A stretch of 43,542 bases of DNA from Thalassotalea sp. 42_200_T64 (GCA_002162925.1 MABC01000075.1:1-43542); one strand, 5' to 3'. Positions 19,870 through 28,464 are shown, numbered from the stretch's first letter. Translations and numbers: made by a program. Notes: a model not told the origin generated them from the sequence alone.

Positions 19870-21114
19870 ATGAATCAGAATATCAATATTACTCGCTATA
19901 TCTGGTTAACACTCTCCGCATTGTTACTGCTGAGTCATACGGTGGCCGCGGAAAACCATAAGCATATGACAGCTGACAAAGGAGTAAAAACTTCGACTCA
20001 ACCTTGTCAGAGCGCGGAAATCCGTTGTGCCAAAACGGTAACCTCGGCTTTTGCGCCTAATGGAGATTTATGGCGCCTATGGAGTCATGATCAAAGATTA
20101 CATTACCAAGTATCTGCCGATAAAGGACAGAGCTTTTCCGCATCTAAGCAAGTTGATATTGCCGCTGAAAATATTTCAGCGCGTAATGAAAACCGTCCTA
20201 AAATTGCGTTCGACAAATTAAATGGGGTGTATTTGTCATGGGCGCGGGCTGGAGAGAAAAAGTACACTGCAGATGTCAGGTTCAGTTATTCTGCCGATTA
20301 TGGTAAACAGTTTTCGGAACCCGTTACGGTAAACAATGATAACTTGTTAACTGGCCACAGTTTTAATGAATTACATGTAAGTGCAGACGGGCAAGTGAGC
20401 ATTGTCTGGCTCGATGGCCGCTTATCGTATCAGTTACGCAAACAGGGAAAAGAAGCAAACGGCTCTGCAATATTTTTGGCTCAGGCAAACCCGAGTAAAA
20501 ATACAGCCGAGTTTACTAATAAACAACTGGCCAATGGTACTTGCGTATGTTGCCGCATTGCCATCGATGTAAATCAAAATGCTGAGCTTGCAGTGTTCTG
20601 GCGTCACATCTTTGGCGATAATATTAGAGAGTTCGCCTTATTAACTCTCAATAAAAAACAACAACCATCACTGTTACAAATCAGCCATGATCACTGGCGA
20701 ATAAATGGCTGCCCGCACCAAGGTGGTGGCCTGAGCATAGATCAAAACAACCGTTATCATATGGTGTGGTTTAACCAGGGAGATAAAGGCAAAGGTATAT
20801 TTTATGCCTCCTCCATAGATGCCGGCAAAACGTTAACAACACCTTTGTCTATCGGCAAGCAGTCTGCCCAAGCTTCCCACCCACATGTTATTCAAAACCA
20901 GAATAAAGTGGATATTGTCTGGACTCAATTTACCGGCACAGAACATCAGTTATGGTCGCAGAGTTCTATAGATAATGGCAAAACCTTTGCGCCAGCCAAA
21001 CAATTGGCTCAGGCAAAATTTGGTGCCGACAGGCCATTTCTCATTAAGCATGGTAACCGCAACTACATTTCATGGCAGCGTCCGCAACAAGGGCACTGGA
21101 TCACAGCACTATGA
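19870..21114 (+). CDS. Secreted Asp-box beta-propeller (sialidase-like) with CxCC motif
   Basis: 414 residues with a signal peptide (about 1-27, TVAA|EN). Four Asp-box type turns are seen (SADKGQSFS, SADYGKQFS, SIDAGKTLT, SIDNGKTFA), the hallmark of sialidase-like six-bladed propellers. I do not see the arginine-triad pattern of true sialidases, so enzymatic activity is doubtful. Distinctive are C225-V-C227-C228 and WRINGCPHQGG (C281, H283), which could form a metal or disulfide site; similar Cys patterns occur in other bacterial secreted propellers annotated as sialidases. GGAG precedes the ATG. The stop overlaps the next ATG (ATGA), so translation is coupled. Confidence 0.82.
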   Translation: MNQNINITRYIWLTLSALLLLSHTVAAENHKHMTADKGVKTSTQPCQSAEIRCAKTVTSAFAPNGDLWRLWSHDQRLHYQVSADKGQSFSASKQVDIAAENISARNENRPKIAFDKLNGVYLSWARAGEKKYTADVRFSYSADYGKQFSEPVTVNNDNLLTGHSFNELHVSADGQVSIVWLDGRLSYQLRKQGKEANGSAIFLAQANPSKNTAEFTNKQLANGTCVCCRIAIDVNQNAELAVFWRHIFGDNIREFALLTLNKKQQPSLLQISHDHWRINGCPHQGGGLSIDQNNRYHMVWFNQGDKGKGIFYASSIDAGKTLTTPLSIGKQSAQASHPHVIQNQNKVDIVWTQFTGTEHQLWSQSSIDNGKTFAPAKQLAQAKFGADRPFLIKHGNRNYISWQRPQQGHWITAL

Positions 21115-21626
21115 TTAACCACGACAATAATAAATTCATCATCGCCCTAGTGGCTTGGTTAATGACTACGCTCATTAACACTACCCTAATGGCCAAAGAA
21201 ACGGCCAAAGAAACGGCCAAAGAAACTGCTTTTGATGCCGTCGAGTTTGAACAAATAAAACAACTGCAGATGGGCAGGCCTTGGTTAATGCTATTGTGGT
21301 CGGTTGATTGTCCACCATGTTTTAAAGAGCTGAAAATGATCAGCAACTTAAGTCAGCAGGTTGAGGGTTTGGCCATAGTCATTGTTAACACCGATGAGCA
21401 AGTTGAAGCCAGCGAGCGCCAACAAATTATTGATGATTATCAATTACAGCAGTTTCAACACTTTTACTTTGAAGACGGGAAAAACGATCACAACCGATTT
21501 GTTATCGACCCGAGCTGGTACGGAGAACTGCCTCGCAGCTACTTTGTTGATGCAAACGGAAAATTTCATGGTAAGAGCGGCTTAATAAATGAAGCAATAT
21601 TGAGTAAGTGGCTAATACCAAATTGA
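21111..21626 (+). CDS. Periplasmic TlpA/redoxin-like thiol protein
   Basis: Thioredoxin-fold protein of 171 residues. The ATG at 21111-21113 overlaps the previous stop; a longer upstream frame is not supported. A hydrophobic signal (about 9-27) is followed by a threefold repeat AKET encoded by three 12-bp units (21191-21226). The active site is WSVDCPPCFKEL with C67 and C70. The fold continues with VIVNTDEQ and LPRSYFVDANGKFHGKSG. The role is probably reduction of disulfides or metal-centre cysteines of partners such as the CxCC propeller. The last codons (I-P-N-stop) lie inside the left end of a MITE-like element, so the natural C-terminus may have been altered. Confidence 0.85.
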   Translation: MINHDNNKFIIALVAWLMTTLINTTLMAKETAKETAKETAFDAVEFEQIKQLQMGRPWLMLLWSVDCPPCFKELKMISNLSQQVEGLAIVIVNTDEQVEASERQQIIDDYQLQQFQHFYFEDGKNDHNRFVIDPSWYGELPRSYFVDANGKFHGKSGLINEAILSKWLIPN

Positions 21627-21776
21627 ATAAATATCTGATCATTTTTAATGGTTAAAACGAATAACTACTGCGTTATAAAATTTATAAGGAGAATAACTAC
21701 TTACTAAATTTTATGCCTTGTATTTATCCGTTTTTCCTCATGAAAAAGTAGACCACATACTTAATCAAATTGGTAT
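21615..21776. mobile_element. MITE-like element with ATACCAA termini
   Basis: About 162 bp bounded by imperfect 20-bp terminal inverted repeats (left ATACCAAATTGAATAAATAT; the complement of the right end agrees at about 17 of 20 positions). There is no coding capacity. It contains GAATAACTACT twice (21659-21669 and 21691-21701). The left end encodes the stop codon of the preceding thiol-redox gene. Short palindromes with the same ends occur at four other places in the window. Confidence 0.7.
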
Positions 21777-21942
21777 AACCCAGTAAAAATGAGAGCCAAC
21801 AGCCAGTATTAAGAAAGTGAAGCACTGCTCGCAATCAACATATTATTGATTTAAAACAGCTACATTTTAATTATCTCAGGTATCATAGCTAACAGCATTA
21901 CATTAAATTTTTTTACTCGTTTGCCACTAAAGTATTTACTAC

Positions 21943-23196
21943 ATGTTATATAAACCAGCAAAACAGTCACTGATCAATACTGTCATTCTACTGCGTAGTT
22001 GTTCGATTATCATTCAAATCGCGTTAGTGCTTTTCGTCCATTTTTTTCTCGAATATGACTTACCCTGGCTGCCAATATTTTTTATTATCGCATTAGAAGT
22101 AACCTTTAATATTGGCTGTTATTTATATTGCCAAGCCCATCGTAACAATTATAAATTAAACCTGTTTATTCAACTGCTTGCTGACATTTTATTTCTAGGT
22201 TGCTTGCTCTATTTTAGTGGTGGGGCAACCAATGCATTTGTCTCTTTGTTGTTAGTCCCCATTGCCATTGCGGCAGTCACTTTACCGACATTGCAACTTA
22301 CCATGATCACCGCTTGCGCATTGTTAACTTACAGCCTGCTGCTTTGGCTTATGCCGATGCATGTGATGCATGGCAATATGCAAGGCCACTTTATTGGCAT
22401 GTGGATCAACTTCATTTTTTCGGCCGCAGTAGTTTCACTGGTGATTTCAAGAATGGCGAAAGCCATCATTGGCAATGAAATCACCATTGCCAAATATCGG
22501 GAAAAACAACTAAAACAAGAGAAAATTATTGCCCTTGGCCTGGCGTCAGCGCAAGTGACTCATGATCTTGCCACCCCACTTGCTACCATTAGGCTGTTAA
22601 CCGATGAATTAATGGAAGAAGCAAAACACTCAGCCACCATAAATGAGTTGAATGTGCAGGTAGACCGTTGCAGCAGAAATCTGCACGCTTTTAGAGATAT
22701 GTCTTTAGAAATTAAAAACAACGTAAAACAACCGCTAAATATCGACAGCTTATTCGAACAAATTCAACACCATTGCGCGTTAAATTACCCCAATGCAGAT
22801 ATTGATTATGAGCTACAAACTAATGCGACAGAGCAATTAATGCTAACATCAGACAGTTCTTTAATGCCGGCAATCTTAAATGTGATCAATAATGCCATTA
22901 AGGCTTCTGCCAAAAAACAGCTGAAAAAAATAACGTTAACCAGTAAAGTTGCTAACCAAACGTTGCAGATAACGATTCGAGATTTTGGTGACGGTTTTTC
23001 TCCTGAGCATTTTAATCAGCTCGGCCACGATCCGATCCACTCTGAGCAAGGGTTAGGCATGGCGATGTTTTTAACGAACGCCAGTTTTGAACGCTTAGGC
23101 GGCAGGTTAACCTTGAGCAACCACTTACAAGGTGGCGCACAAGTCATGATCACCTTGCCTTTGCACGATAATAGTAAAAGCAATAGTGAGCACTAA
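21943..23196 (+). CDS. regB: RegB/RoxS-type redox sensor histidine kinase
   Basis: 417 residues with about six membrane helices (about 12-175), then the dimerisation/H-box and a catalytic ATP-binding domain. The loop GGATNAF (93-99) corresponds to the quinone-binding GGxxNPF motif of the RegB family, here with Ala instead of Pro. The H-box is QVTHDLATPLATIRLLTDEL with H207. C243 in VDRCSRNL lies 36 residues on and probably corresponds to the redox-active Cys of Rhodobacter RegB. The N-box NVINNAIKAS, DFGDGFS and GLGMAMF complete the kinase. It is adjacent to its response regulator and 316 bp after the redoxin gene. Confidence 0.9.
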   Translation: MLYKPAKQSLINTVILLRSCSIIIQIALVLFVHFFLEYDLPWLPIFFIIALEVTFNIGCYLYCQAHRNNYKLNLFIQLLADILFLGCLLYFSGGATNAFVSLLLVPIAIAAVTLPTLQLTMITACALLTYSLLLWLMPMHVMHGNMQGHFIGMWINFIFSAAVVSLVISRMAKAIIGNEITIAKYREKQLKQEKIIALGLASAQVTHDLATPLATIRLLTDELMEEAKHSATINELNVQVDRCSRNLHAFRDMSLEIKNNVKQPLNIDSLFEQIQHHCALNYPNADIDYELQTNATEQLMLTSDSSLMPAILNVINNAIKASAKKQLKKITLTSKVANQTLQITIRDFGDGFSPEHFNQLGHDPIHSEQGLGMAMFLTNASFERLGGRLTLSNHLQGGAQVMITLPLHDNSKSNSEH

Positions 23197-23197
23197 G

Positions 23198-23731
23198 ATG
23201 AGAACCTTAATTATTGAAGACGATCAAGCCTTTGCCTCGGTGTTAATGCGAAGATTAAGCAAATATGATCATCAATGTTGTCACTTTGATAATGGCAGAG
23301 AGGCTCTGGCCAACTGTGAACAGTTTGCCCCGGATGTGGTGTTACTCGATCTGAAACTGCATGATGATAGCGGCTTAAAATACATTACTTCCTTGAGAAA
23401 GTTAGCACCAAATGCGCGTATCATCTTAATGACAGGTTATGCCAGCATAGCTACCGCCGTAGATGCGATAAAACTGGGGGCGGATGAATACTTGGCCAAA
23501 CCCGTCGATTCGCAAACATTACTATCTGCCATGCAGGGTAAAAAAGTTGATCTTAGCGAAGACCTCGATACCGATATTTTAAGCTCAGAGCAACATGAGT
23601 GGGAACATATCAATCAGGTACTTAAATTCAACAACGGTAATGTTTCAGCAACAGCAAGACAGCTATCTATGCACCGCAGAACCCTGCAACGTAAATTGCA
23701 GCGCCGTCCAAGTTTTGCCGAAAAAGACTAA
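23198..23731 (+). CDS. regA: RegA/RoxR-type response regulator
   Basis: 177 residues with a receiver domain (about 1-115), phospho-acceptor D51 in APDVVLLDLKLHDDSG, T/S switch in ILMTGYAS and conserved KP in YLAKPVD. A short linker leads to a C-terminal Fis-type helix-turn-helix NVSATARQLSMHRRTLQRKL, the RegA/ActR/PrrA architecture without a sigma-54 domain. The ATG at 23198 follows the kinase stop by 1 bp; a GTG at 23186 could add four residues. Its likely targets include respiratory or redox genes; the dyad at 17678 is a candidate local target. Confidence 0.92.
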   Translation: MRTLIIEDDQAFASVLMRRLSKYDHQCCHFDNGREALANCEQFAPDVVLLDLKLHDDSGLKYITSLRKLAPNARIILMTGYASIATAVDAIKLGADEYLAKPVDSQTLLSAMQGKKVDLSEDLDTDILSSEQHEWEHINQVLKFNNGNVSATARQLSMHRRTLQRKLQRRPSFAEKD

Positions 23732-23795
23732 TTTATCGATTAAATTAGCCCAATTCAAATTTGATCCATCCTCCTTTGAAATGTACAGTTAACCT

Positions 23796-24560
23796 ATGTT
23801 TACCGACAGCCATTGCCATTTAGATTTTACCGAGTTTGACGCCAAGCGCGATCAGCTGATGACAAAGTGCGCACAACTACAAATTCAGCGTTTTATCGTG
23901 CCCGGCATTACCGCCAAACGATGGTCCAGGGTTATCACACTTTGCCAACAATACTCTATCGCTTATCCCTGTTTAGGTTTGCATCCCTGGTGGATTGCAA
24001 AGGCAAGCGATGCTGATCTGGTGTTGTTAGAACAGATGTTAGCACACCATCCAATTATCGCCGTCGGTGAAATTGGTATTGATGGCGCGATTAGCGATAT
24101 TGACAAGCAAACAGAATATTTTACTAAACAATTGGCTATCGCGAAAAAGCACAACTTACCGGTTGTTGTTCACCATCGTAAAAGTCACCACTTAATCGTG
24201 CCAAAATTGAAAACAATTGGTTTGCCGCGAGCAGGCGTGATCCATGCGTTTTCCGGGAATTATCAGCAAGCAAAAGCTTATATCGATTTGGGCTTTAAAT
24301 TGGGTATCGGCGGCACGATCACCTACCCAAGGGCAAGTAAAACCATAGATGCGGTTAAACGTATTCCGGTTGAGAGTATTTTGTTAGAAACCGATGCGCC
24401 AGCCATGCCATTACATGGTTTTCAGGGAGAAATTAATTCGCCCGATAAAATAGCCGTAGTATTTGAACATTTACTGGCGATACGCTCAGAGCCTGCAGAT
24501 AGGCTTGCTGAAACGATTGAAAATAATGTTCAGCAACTGTTTAACTTCCCTACTGATTAA
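23796..24560 (+). CDS. TatD-family metal-dependent hydrolase (YjjV-like)
   Basis: 254 residues beginning MFTDSHCHLDF, with the metal-binding HxH (H6, H8). Further metal or catalytic features are GEIGID (about 90-95), PVVVHHRKSH (about 125-134), VIHAFSGN (about 150-157) and LETDAPAMP (about 204-212). TatD enzymes are 3'-5' deoxyribonucleases or aminoacyl-tRNA-like hydrolases; the exact substrate of the YjjV branch is unsettled. It begins 64 bp after regA, with no obvious terminator between. Confidence 0.9.
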   Translation: MFTDSHCHLDFTEFDAKRDQLMTKCAQLQIQRFIVPGITAKRWSRVITLCQQYSIAYPCLGLHPWWIAKASDADLVLLEQMLAHHPIIAVGEIGIDGAISDIDKQTEYFTKQLAIAKKHNLPVVVHHRKSHHLIVPKLKTIGLPRAGVIHAFSGNYQQAKAYIDLGFKLGIGGTITYPRASKTIDAVKRIPVESILLETDAPAMPLHGFQGEINSPDKIAVVFEHLLAIRSEPADRLAETIENNVQQLFNFPTD

Positions 24561-24584
24561 TAATCCTAAACTGGTGGTAACCCG

Positions 24585-25066
24585 TTATTTCAAGGCATGC
24601 CATTGTGCCTGACTGGCTTGTGATTTTTGAAACTCCATCATCATTAGCCATTTACCCGATTTTTAACCAGTAAAGCGTCCATGTGGGCGATAAAATCAGA
24701 TTTTTTGCCATCTCCATCCGTAGTTGAATAAAAAAACATCCCGGTCTCATGGGCTGTAGTTTGATCATGGGCCCTTTGTGAAAAACGAAACTCTACCGAA
24801 GCCGTTATTTTACCAGCTTTGGTATCATCAAAGCCCTGCTGCCAACGCGCCAGCGCTGTGGCTATGGGGTAACTGACATTTTTAAAACCACTCACTAAAA
24901 CAGCATCTTCATGGTAAGAGGCTTTATAAGCGGCAAAGTCGCCTTCGAGTACGGCACGCTCGGCTTCAGTCCAATAAGCATCAAGTTCAGCTAAGGTTTG
25001 CTCATTGCCATACGCCTGGTTTGAGCAGCAAAAGATAACTAATGCAAGTTTGAGAAAGTTTTTCAT
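24585..25066 (-). pseudogene. Frameshifted SnoaL/DUF4440-like exported protein
   Basis: The ATG at 25064-25066 (GGA upstream) begins an N-terminal signal peptide (cleavage near AYG|NE) followed by an NTF2-like fold sequence (LDAYWTEAERAVLEGDFAAYKASYHEDAVLVSG). The frame closes at 24644 after LLVKNRVNG, but the expected family ending GKWLMMMEFQKSQASQAQW continues in another frame to a TAA at 24585-24587. A single lost base near the CCC/GGG run at 24655-24657 explains this. The shortened product may still fold since only the last strand is altered. It may be a sequencing error. Confidence 0.75.
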
Positions 25067-25111
25067 CAATATTCCAGTGCCGTAAATGGCGGTTTAAAAA
25101 ATAGCATTAGA

Positions 25112-25726
25112 TTAGGCTTTGTTAACTTTTTTCACTCGTAAGCCTTGGCGTGAAAAGCGATTAAAGCCACGAGTTAATAAAAATCCGGCAAATACGGCGA
25201 CGATTAGCATGATGCGGAACAATTCAAATTGATTATAAATTTGCCCTTGCATGGTATCGATAACTTTATCTTTATGCAGGTTTAAACGTAAATATCCCAA
25301 CAACTTATCGCTGCGAATTTCTTGAATAAAGGGTACGCACTTATCGCTGTTGTTGGTGCTGCCTTGCTCTAATCCATACAAGGAGTTGATCGAACTGCTG
25401 TTTTGGGATTCGGCAATCAATTGGCCCTGGATGTCATACAACCTCGCTTCAATGACTAATTCAGATTGCACTAAGGATTGCATATAAGCCTGAATTTGTT
25501 TCTTGTTTTTCGTGGCAAGAAATACTTTCGATGTGTTCACCGCTTGTGCAGTAAATTGTTTGGCAACTGTCGTAAAATGGCGGTCTAGTATCTCTTCTGA
25601 GTCATTTACCCCCATTACCGACAGATTTAAAATCATCACTAATAAGATAATCGCCATGCCAATTTGCATTAGCTTGTTATAGATAGAGGTTATTTTCGGA
25701 TATATTATTTCGTTTAGGTCTGTCAT
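25112..25726 (-). CDS. smp: Smp/YtjB-family inner-membrane protein
   Basis: 204 residues with an N-terminal helix (about 18-38), a periplasmic sensor-like loop (about 40-155, ARLYDIQGQLIAES and KLLGYLRLNL), and a second helix (about 165-185) followed by a short basic tail. This layout and the divergent position next to serB match E. coli Smp (YtjB), later called AhpA, of poorly known function. The 86-bp spacer to serB would hold both promoters. Confidence 0.82.
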   Translation of the reverse strand: MTDLNEIIYPKITSIYNKLMQIGMAIILLVMILNLSVMGVNDSEEILDRHFTTVAKQFTAQAVNTSKVFLATKNKKQIQAYMQSLVQSELVIEARLYDIQGQLIAESQNSSSINSLYGLEQGSTNNSDKCVPFIQEIRSDKLLGYLRLNLHKDKVIDTMQGQIYNQFELFRIMLIVAVFAGFLLTRGFNRFSRQGLRVKKVNKA

Positions 25727-25812
25727 CTAAAAAAAAAGTCTAAGAAATAGGAGAAATCTATATACACTATAGAGGGTTATTTGCGATTATAGAATCAATT
25801 TTTGATCATAAA

Positions 25813-26847
25813 ATGAATTACGTTACCAACATCATGACTTTGCCAACCCGCTTTGAATTAATCTCAACCACAGGCCAACAGCCGTTGCAATCTGTGCTCT
25901 CTTCGTATCAACAATTGTTGCCAATTCAATTAGATATGCAAGACAAGCAGGTATCCATTAGCCAGGGCTTTAACAATTATAGTGCTGATGATGTTGAACT
26001 TATCGTGTTTAACGATTTAACTCTGGCACATTTAAGCAAGGTGTTAGCACTTGCCAAGATTAACCGCTGTACCTTAACCACCATTAATGAGCGCGCTGGC
26101 AAGACCAGTTACCGTTTCAAAATGGCCGCAACAAGCTTATCGGCAAAAAGCGCGATTAATGATTACGCCTTGCAACATGGTTTTGAACTGGCGTTATTTA
26201 ACAATGCACCAAGTTTATCAACGCCAGGCTTATTGGTAATGGATATGGATTCAACCACCATTCAAATAGAATGCATTGATGAAATTGCCAAACTTGCGGG
26301 TGTTGGTGAACATGTAAGTGCGGTAACCGAGCGCGCCATGTTAGGTGAATTAGATTTTGCTGAAAGTTTACGTGAGCGAGTTGGCACTTTAACCGATGCA
26401 CCAGAAAGCATTTTGGCAGAAGTAGGTAAAAACCTGCCCTTGATGCCAGGCCTTGAAGTATTAATTCAAACCTTGCATCAACATAACTGGAAAGTTGCCG
26501 TCGCCTCAGGTGGTTTTACCTATTTCACTGAAATATTAAAACAACAATTAAATCTTGATGCTACCCAGGCAAACGTTTTAGAGATAGTTGATGGCAAGCT
26601 TACCGGTAAGGTTTTAGGCGACATCACCGATGCGCAAGTAAAAGCCGACACCCTTAACCGTTTAGCCGAAGAATATCGCATTGATAACAATCAAACCGTA
26701 GCCATGGGCGATGGTGCCAATGATTTAGTGATGATGAGTGCGGCCAGTTTAGGCGTAGCCTTTGAAGCAAAACCGGTAGTGTTACAACAAGCCACCACGA
26801 GCATTAATTTTTCCGGTTTAGACTGTCTGCTGCACTGGCTCAAGTAA
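25813..26847 (+). CDS. serB: Phosphoserine phosphatase
   Basis: Last enzyme of serine biosynthesis, hydrolysing phosphoserine. It has 344 residues with an N-terminal ACT-like region (about 10-125) and the HAD domain. The motif I is MDMDSTTIQIECIDE (nucleophile D144, acid D146), motif II is VASGGF, and motif III-IV is GDGANDLVMMSAASLGVAF. The start gives MNYVTNIM; an alternative ATG lies seven codons in. It is ended by the hairpin at 26902-26933 and followed by radA, as in E. coli. Confidence 0.96.
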   Translation: MNYVTNIMTLPTRFELISTTGQQPLQSVLSSYQQLLPIQLDMQDKQVSISQGFNNYSADDVELIVFNDLTLAHLSKVLALAKINRCTLTTINERAGKTSYRFKMAATSLSAKSAINDYALQHGFELALFNNAPSLSTPGLLVMDMDSTTIQIECIDEIAKLAGVGEHVSAVTERAMLGELDFAESLRERVGTLTDAPESILAEVGKNLPLMPGLEVLIQTLHQHNWKVAVASGGFTYFTEILKQQLNLDATQANVLEIVDGKLTGKVLGDITDAQVKADTLNRLAEEYRIDNNQTVAMGDGANDLVMMSAASLGVAFEAKPVVLQQATTSINFSGLDCLLHWLK

Positions 26848-26901
26848 CGTCTAAGCAAGCACCAATAAAGTATTAACAAAGCCTCAAGAGCAAACTATTA
26901 T

Positions 26902-26933
26902 AAATTCTGGCAAGGTTCCACTTGCCAGAATTT
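26902..26933 (+). terminator. Hairpin after serB
   Basis: Perfect 13-bp inverted repeat AAATTCTGGCAAG / CTTGCCAGAATTT with a 6-nt loop, 55 bp after serB. The U-tract is short (TTT), so termination may be partial. Confidence 0.7.
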
Positions 26934-26948
26934 ACACTTACCAATATA

Positions 26949-26964
26949 CTGTATATCCATACAT
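26949..26964. promoter_or_regulatory. LexA-like box upstream of radA
   Basis: CTGT-ATATCCAT-ACAT, within TACTGTATATCC..., matches the gammaproteobacterial LexA consensus CTGT-N8-ACAG with one mismatch in the last arm. It is 44 bp before the radA ATG. Compare the perfect box of dinB at 43365-43384. Confidence 0.45.
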
Positions 26965-26984
26965 ACATCTTATCTTTAACACGG

Positions 26985-27000
26985 TTAATCAACTTGGTAT
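26985..27000. repeat. Half copy of the ATACCAA palindrome before radA
   Basis: TTAATCAACTTGGTAT is the right end of the family seen at 7837-7860 and 21763-21776. It lies 8 bp before the radA ATG and takes the place of a Shine-Dalgarno. Confidence 0.6.
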
Positions 27001-27008
27001 AAAAAAAC

Positions 27009-28400
27009 ATGGCGACAACTAAAACCAAAACAGCATTTGTTTGTAACGACTGTGGTGCCGATTTTCATCGATGGATGGGGCAATGCACAGAGTGCAAAGC
27101 ATGGAACACCTTGGCCGAGATTAAAATATCGAACAGCAAAACCAAGAGTAGTGCCAAGCGCGCTGCTATTTCAGGTTACGCCGGTGTTAGTGGCGGTGGT
27201 TCCAAAAAGATTAATGAAATTGAAGCCAGCGAAGCCGAAAAACAATTAACCGGCATTGGTGAACTTGACCGAGTGTTATGCGGCGGGGTAACTACCGGCT
27301 CAGTCAATATTATCTCGGGCGATCCAGGGGCTGGTAAAACCACCCTACTTTCCGATTTGGTTGCTCGGGTGTCGCAAACAACCCCGTCACTTTATTGTAC
27401 CGCTGAAGAGTCTCTTTCCCAGTTCAAAAACAGGGTTCATCGGTTAAAGCTTGAATATAATGAAGATAATCTTTACTTGTTGTCTGAAACCAGTGTGGAA
27501 GCGATTATTGAAGAGCTGGAAGCAAAGAAAATTAAATTTGCTGTCATTGACTCCATTCAAGCGGTTGTCACAGATAACGCCAATGGTAGCCCTGGCTCGC
27601 CTTCACAGGTAAAAAGTGCCGCTCAATCGTTAACCCAGTACTGTAAGCAAAATAACGTGACCATGTTTATCATCGCCCATGTAAATAAGAACAATGAAAT
27701 AGCCGGTCCTCAAACCTTAGTACACATCGTTGATGCGTTATTGCATATCGATACCAACGACGGACAAATACGCACCTTAAGAGCCAATAAGAATCGTTTT
27801 GGCGATATTGATACCGTCGGAATTTTTAAAATGTGCGAACGAGGCATGCTCAGTGTCGATAATCCCAGCGAGATTTTCTTGTCGGGTTCGACCACCGAAT
27901 CACCAGGTTCGGCCATTACCTGTATTCGCAAAGGTAATAGAAACCTGCTGTTAGAGATACAATGCCTCACGACCGAGACCGAAGCCGAGTTTCCGCAACG
28001 AGTGTGTGTTGGATTAAATATGAACCGGATCAAGATGTTAACCGGTATCTTGCGCAAGCATACTAAAACCAAAATATTCCATGATACCTTCTTTAATATC
28101 GTTGGTGGTTTAAAGATAGACGAATCGGAAACCTGTATTGATTTAGCCTTAGTGACGGCATTGTTAAGCAGCCTTAACGATTTTGTCGTACCACGCACTA
28201 GCTGCATTATGGGCGAGTTAAGTTTAAATGGCGATGTGCGGCCAATAGATAGTGGCGTACCCCGGGTTAAAGAAGCGGCACAGCATGGCTTTACCGAGAT
28301 ATTTATCCCTTATCGCAATTATCATAAATCGATGGAAGGCCTGGGCGCAAAGGTTGTACCGGTAAAGACCATTCACGAATTACTTGAATTAATTAGTTAA
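27009..28400 (+). CDS. radA: DNA repair protein RadA
   Basis: RecA-related branch-migration ATPase that processes recombination intermediates. The 463 residues are normal. The N-terminal zinc finger has C12, C15, C26 and C29. Walker A is GDPGAGKTT at about 104-112. The RadA-specific KNRFG motif is in RANKNRFGDIDTVGIF (about 258-273), and the C-terminal Lon-like domain is at about 290-463. No Shine-Dalgarno is visible before the ATG, where a repeat half-copy sits. A possible LexA-like box lies upstream. Confidence 0.96.
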   Translation: MATTKTKTAFVCNDCGADFHRWMGQCTECKAWNTLAEIKISNSKTKSSAKRAAISGYAGVSGGGSKKINEIEASEAEKQLTGIGELDRVLCGGVTTGSVNIISGDPGAGKTTLLSDLVARVSQTTPSLYCTAEESLSQFKNRVHRLKLEYNEDNLYLLSETSVEAIIEELEAKKIKFAVIDSIQAVVTDNANGSPGSPSQVKSAAQSLTQYCKQNNVTMFIIAHVNKNNEIAGPQTLVHIVDALLHIDTNDGQIRTLRANKNRFGDIDTVGIFKMCERGMLSVDNPSEIFLSGSTTESPGSAITCIRKGNRNLLLEIQCLTTETEAEFPQRVCVGLNMNRIKMLTGILRKHTKTKIFHDTFFNIVGGLKIDESETCIDLALVTALLSSLNDFVVPRTSCIMGELSLNGDVRPIDSGVPRVKEAAQHGFTEIFIPYRNYHKSMEGLGAKVVPVKTIHELLELIS

Positions 28401-28464
28401 GTAAATCGAAAATCTAGACCAGCCATGTTGAGCGAATCGGAGACATACACGAATTCAGAAAAAA

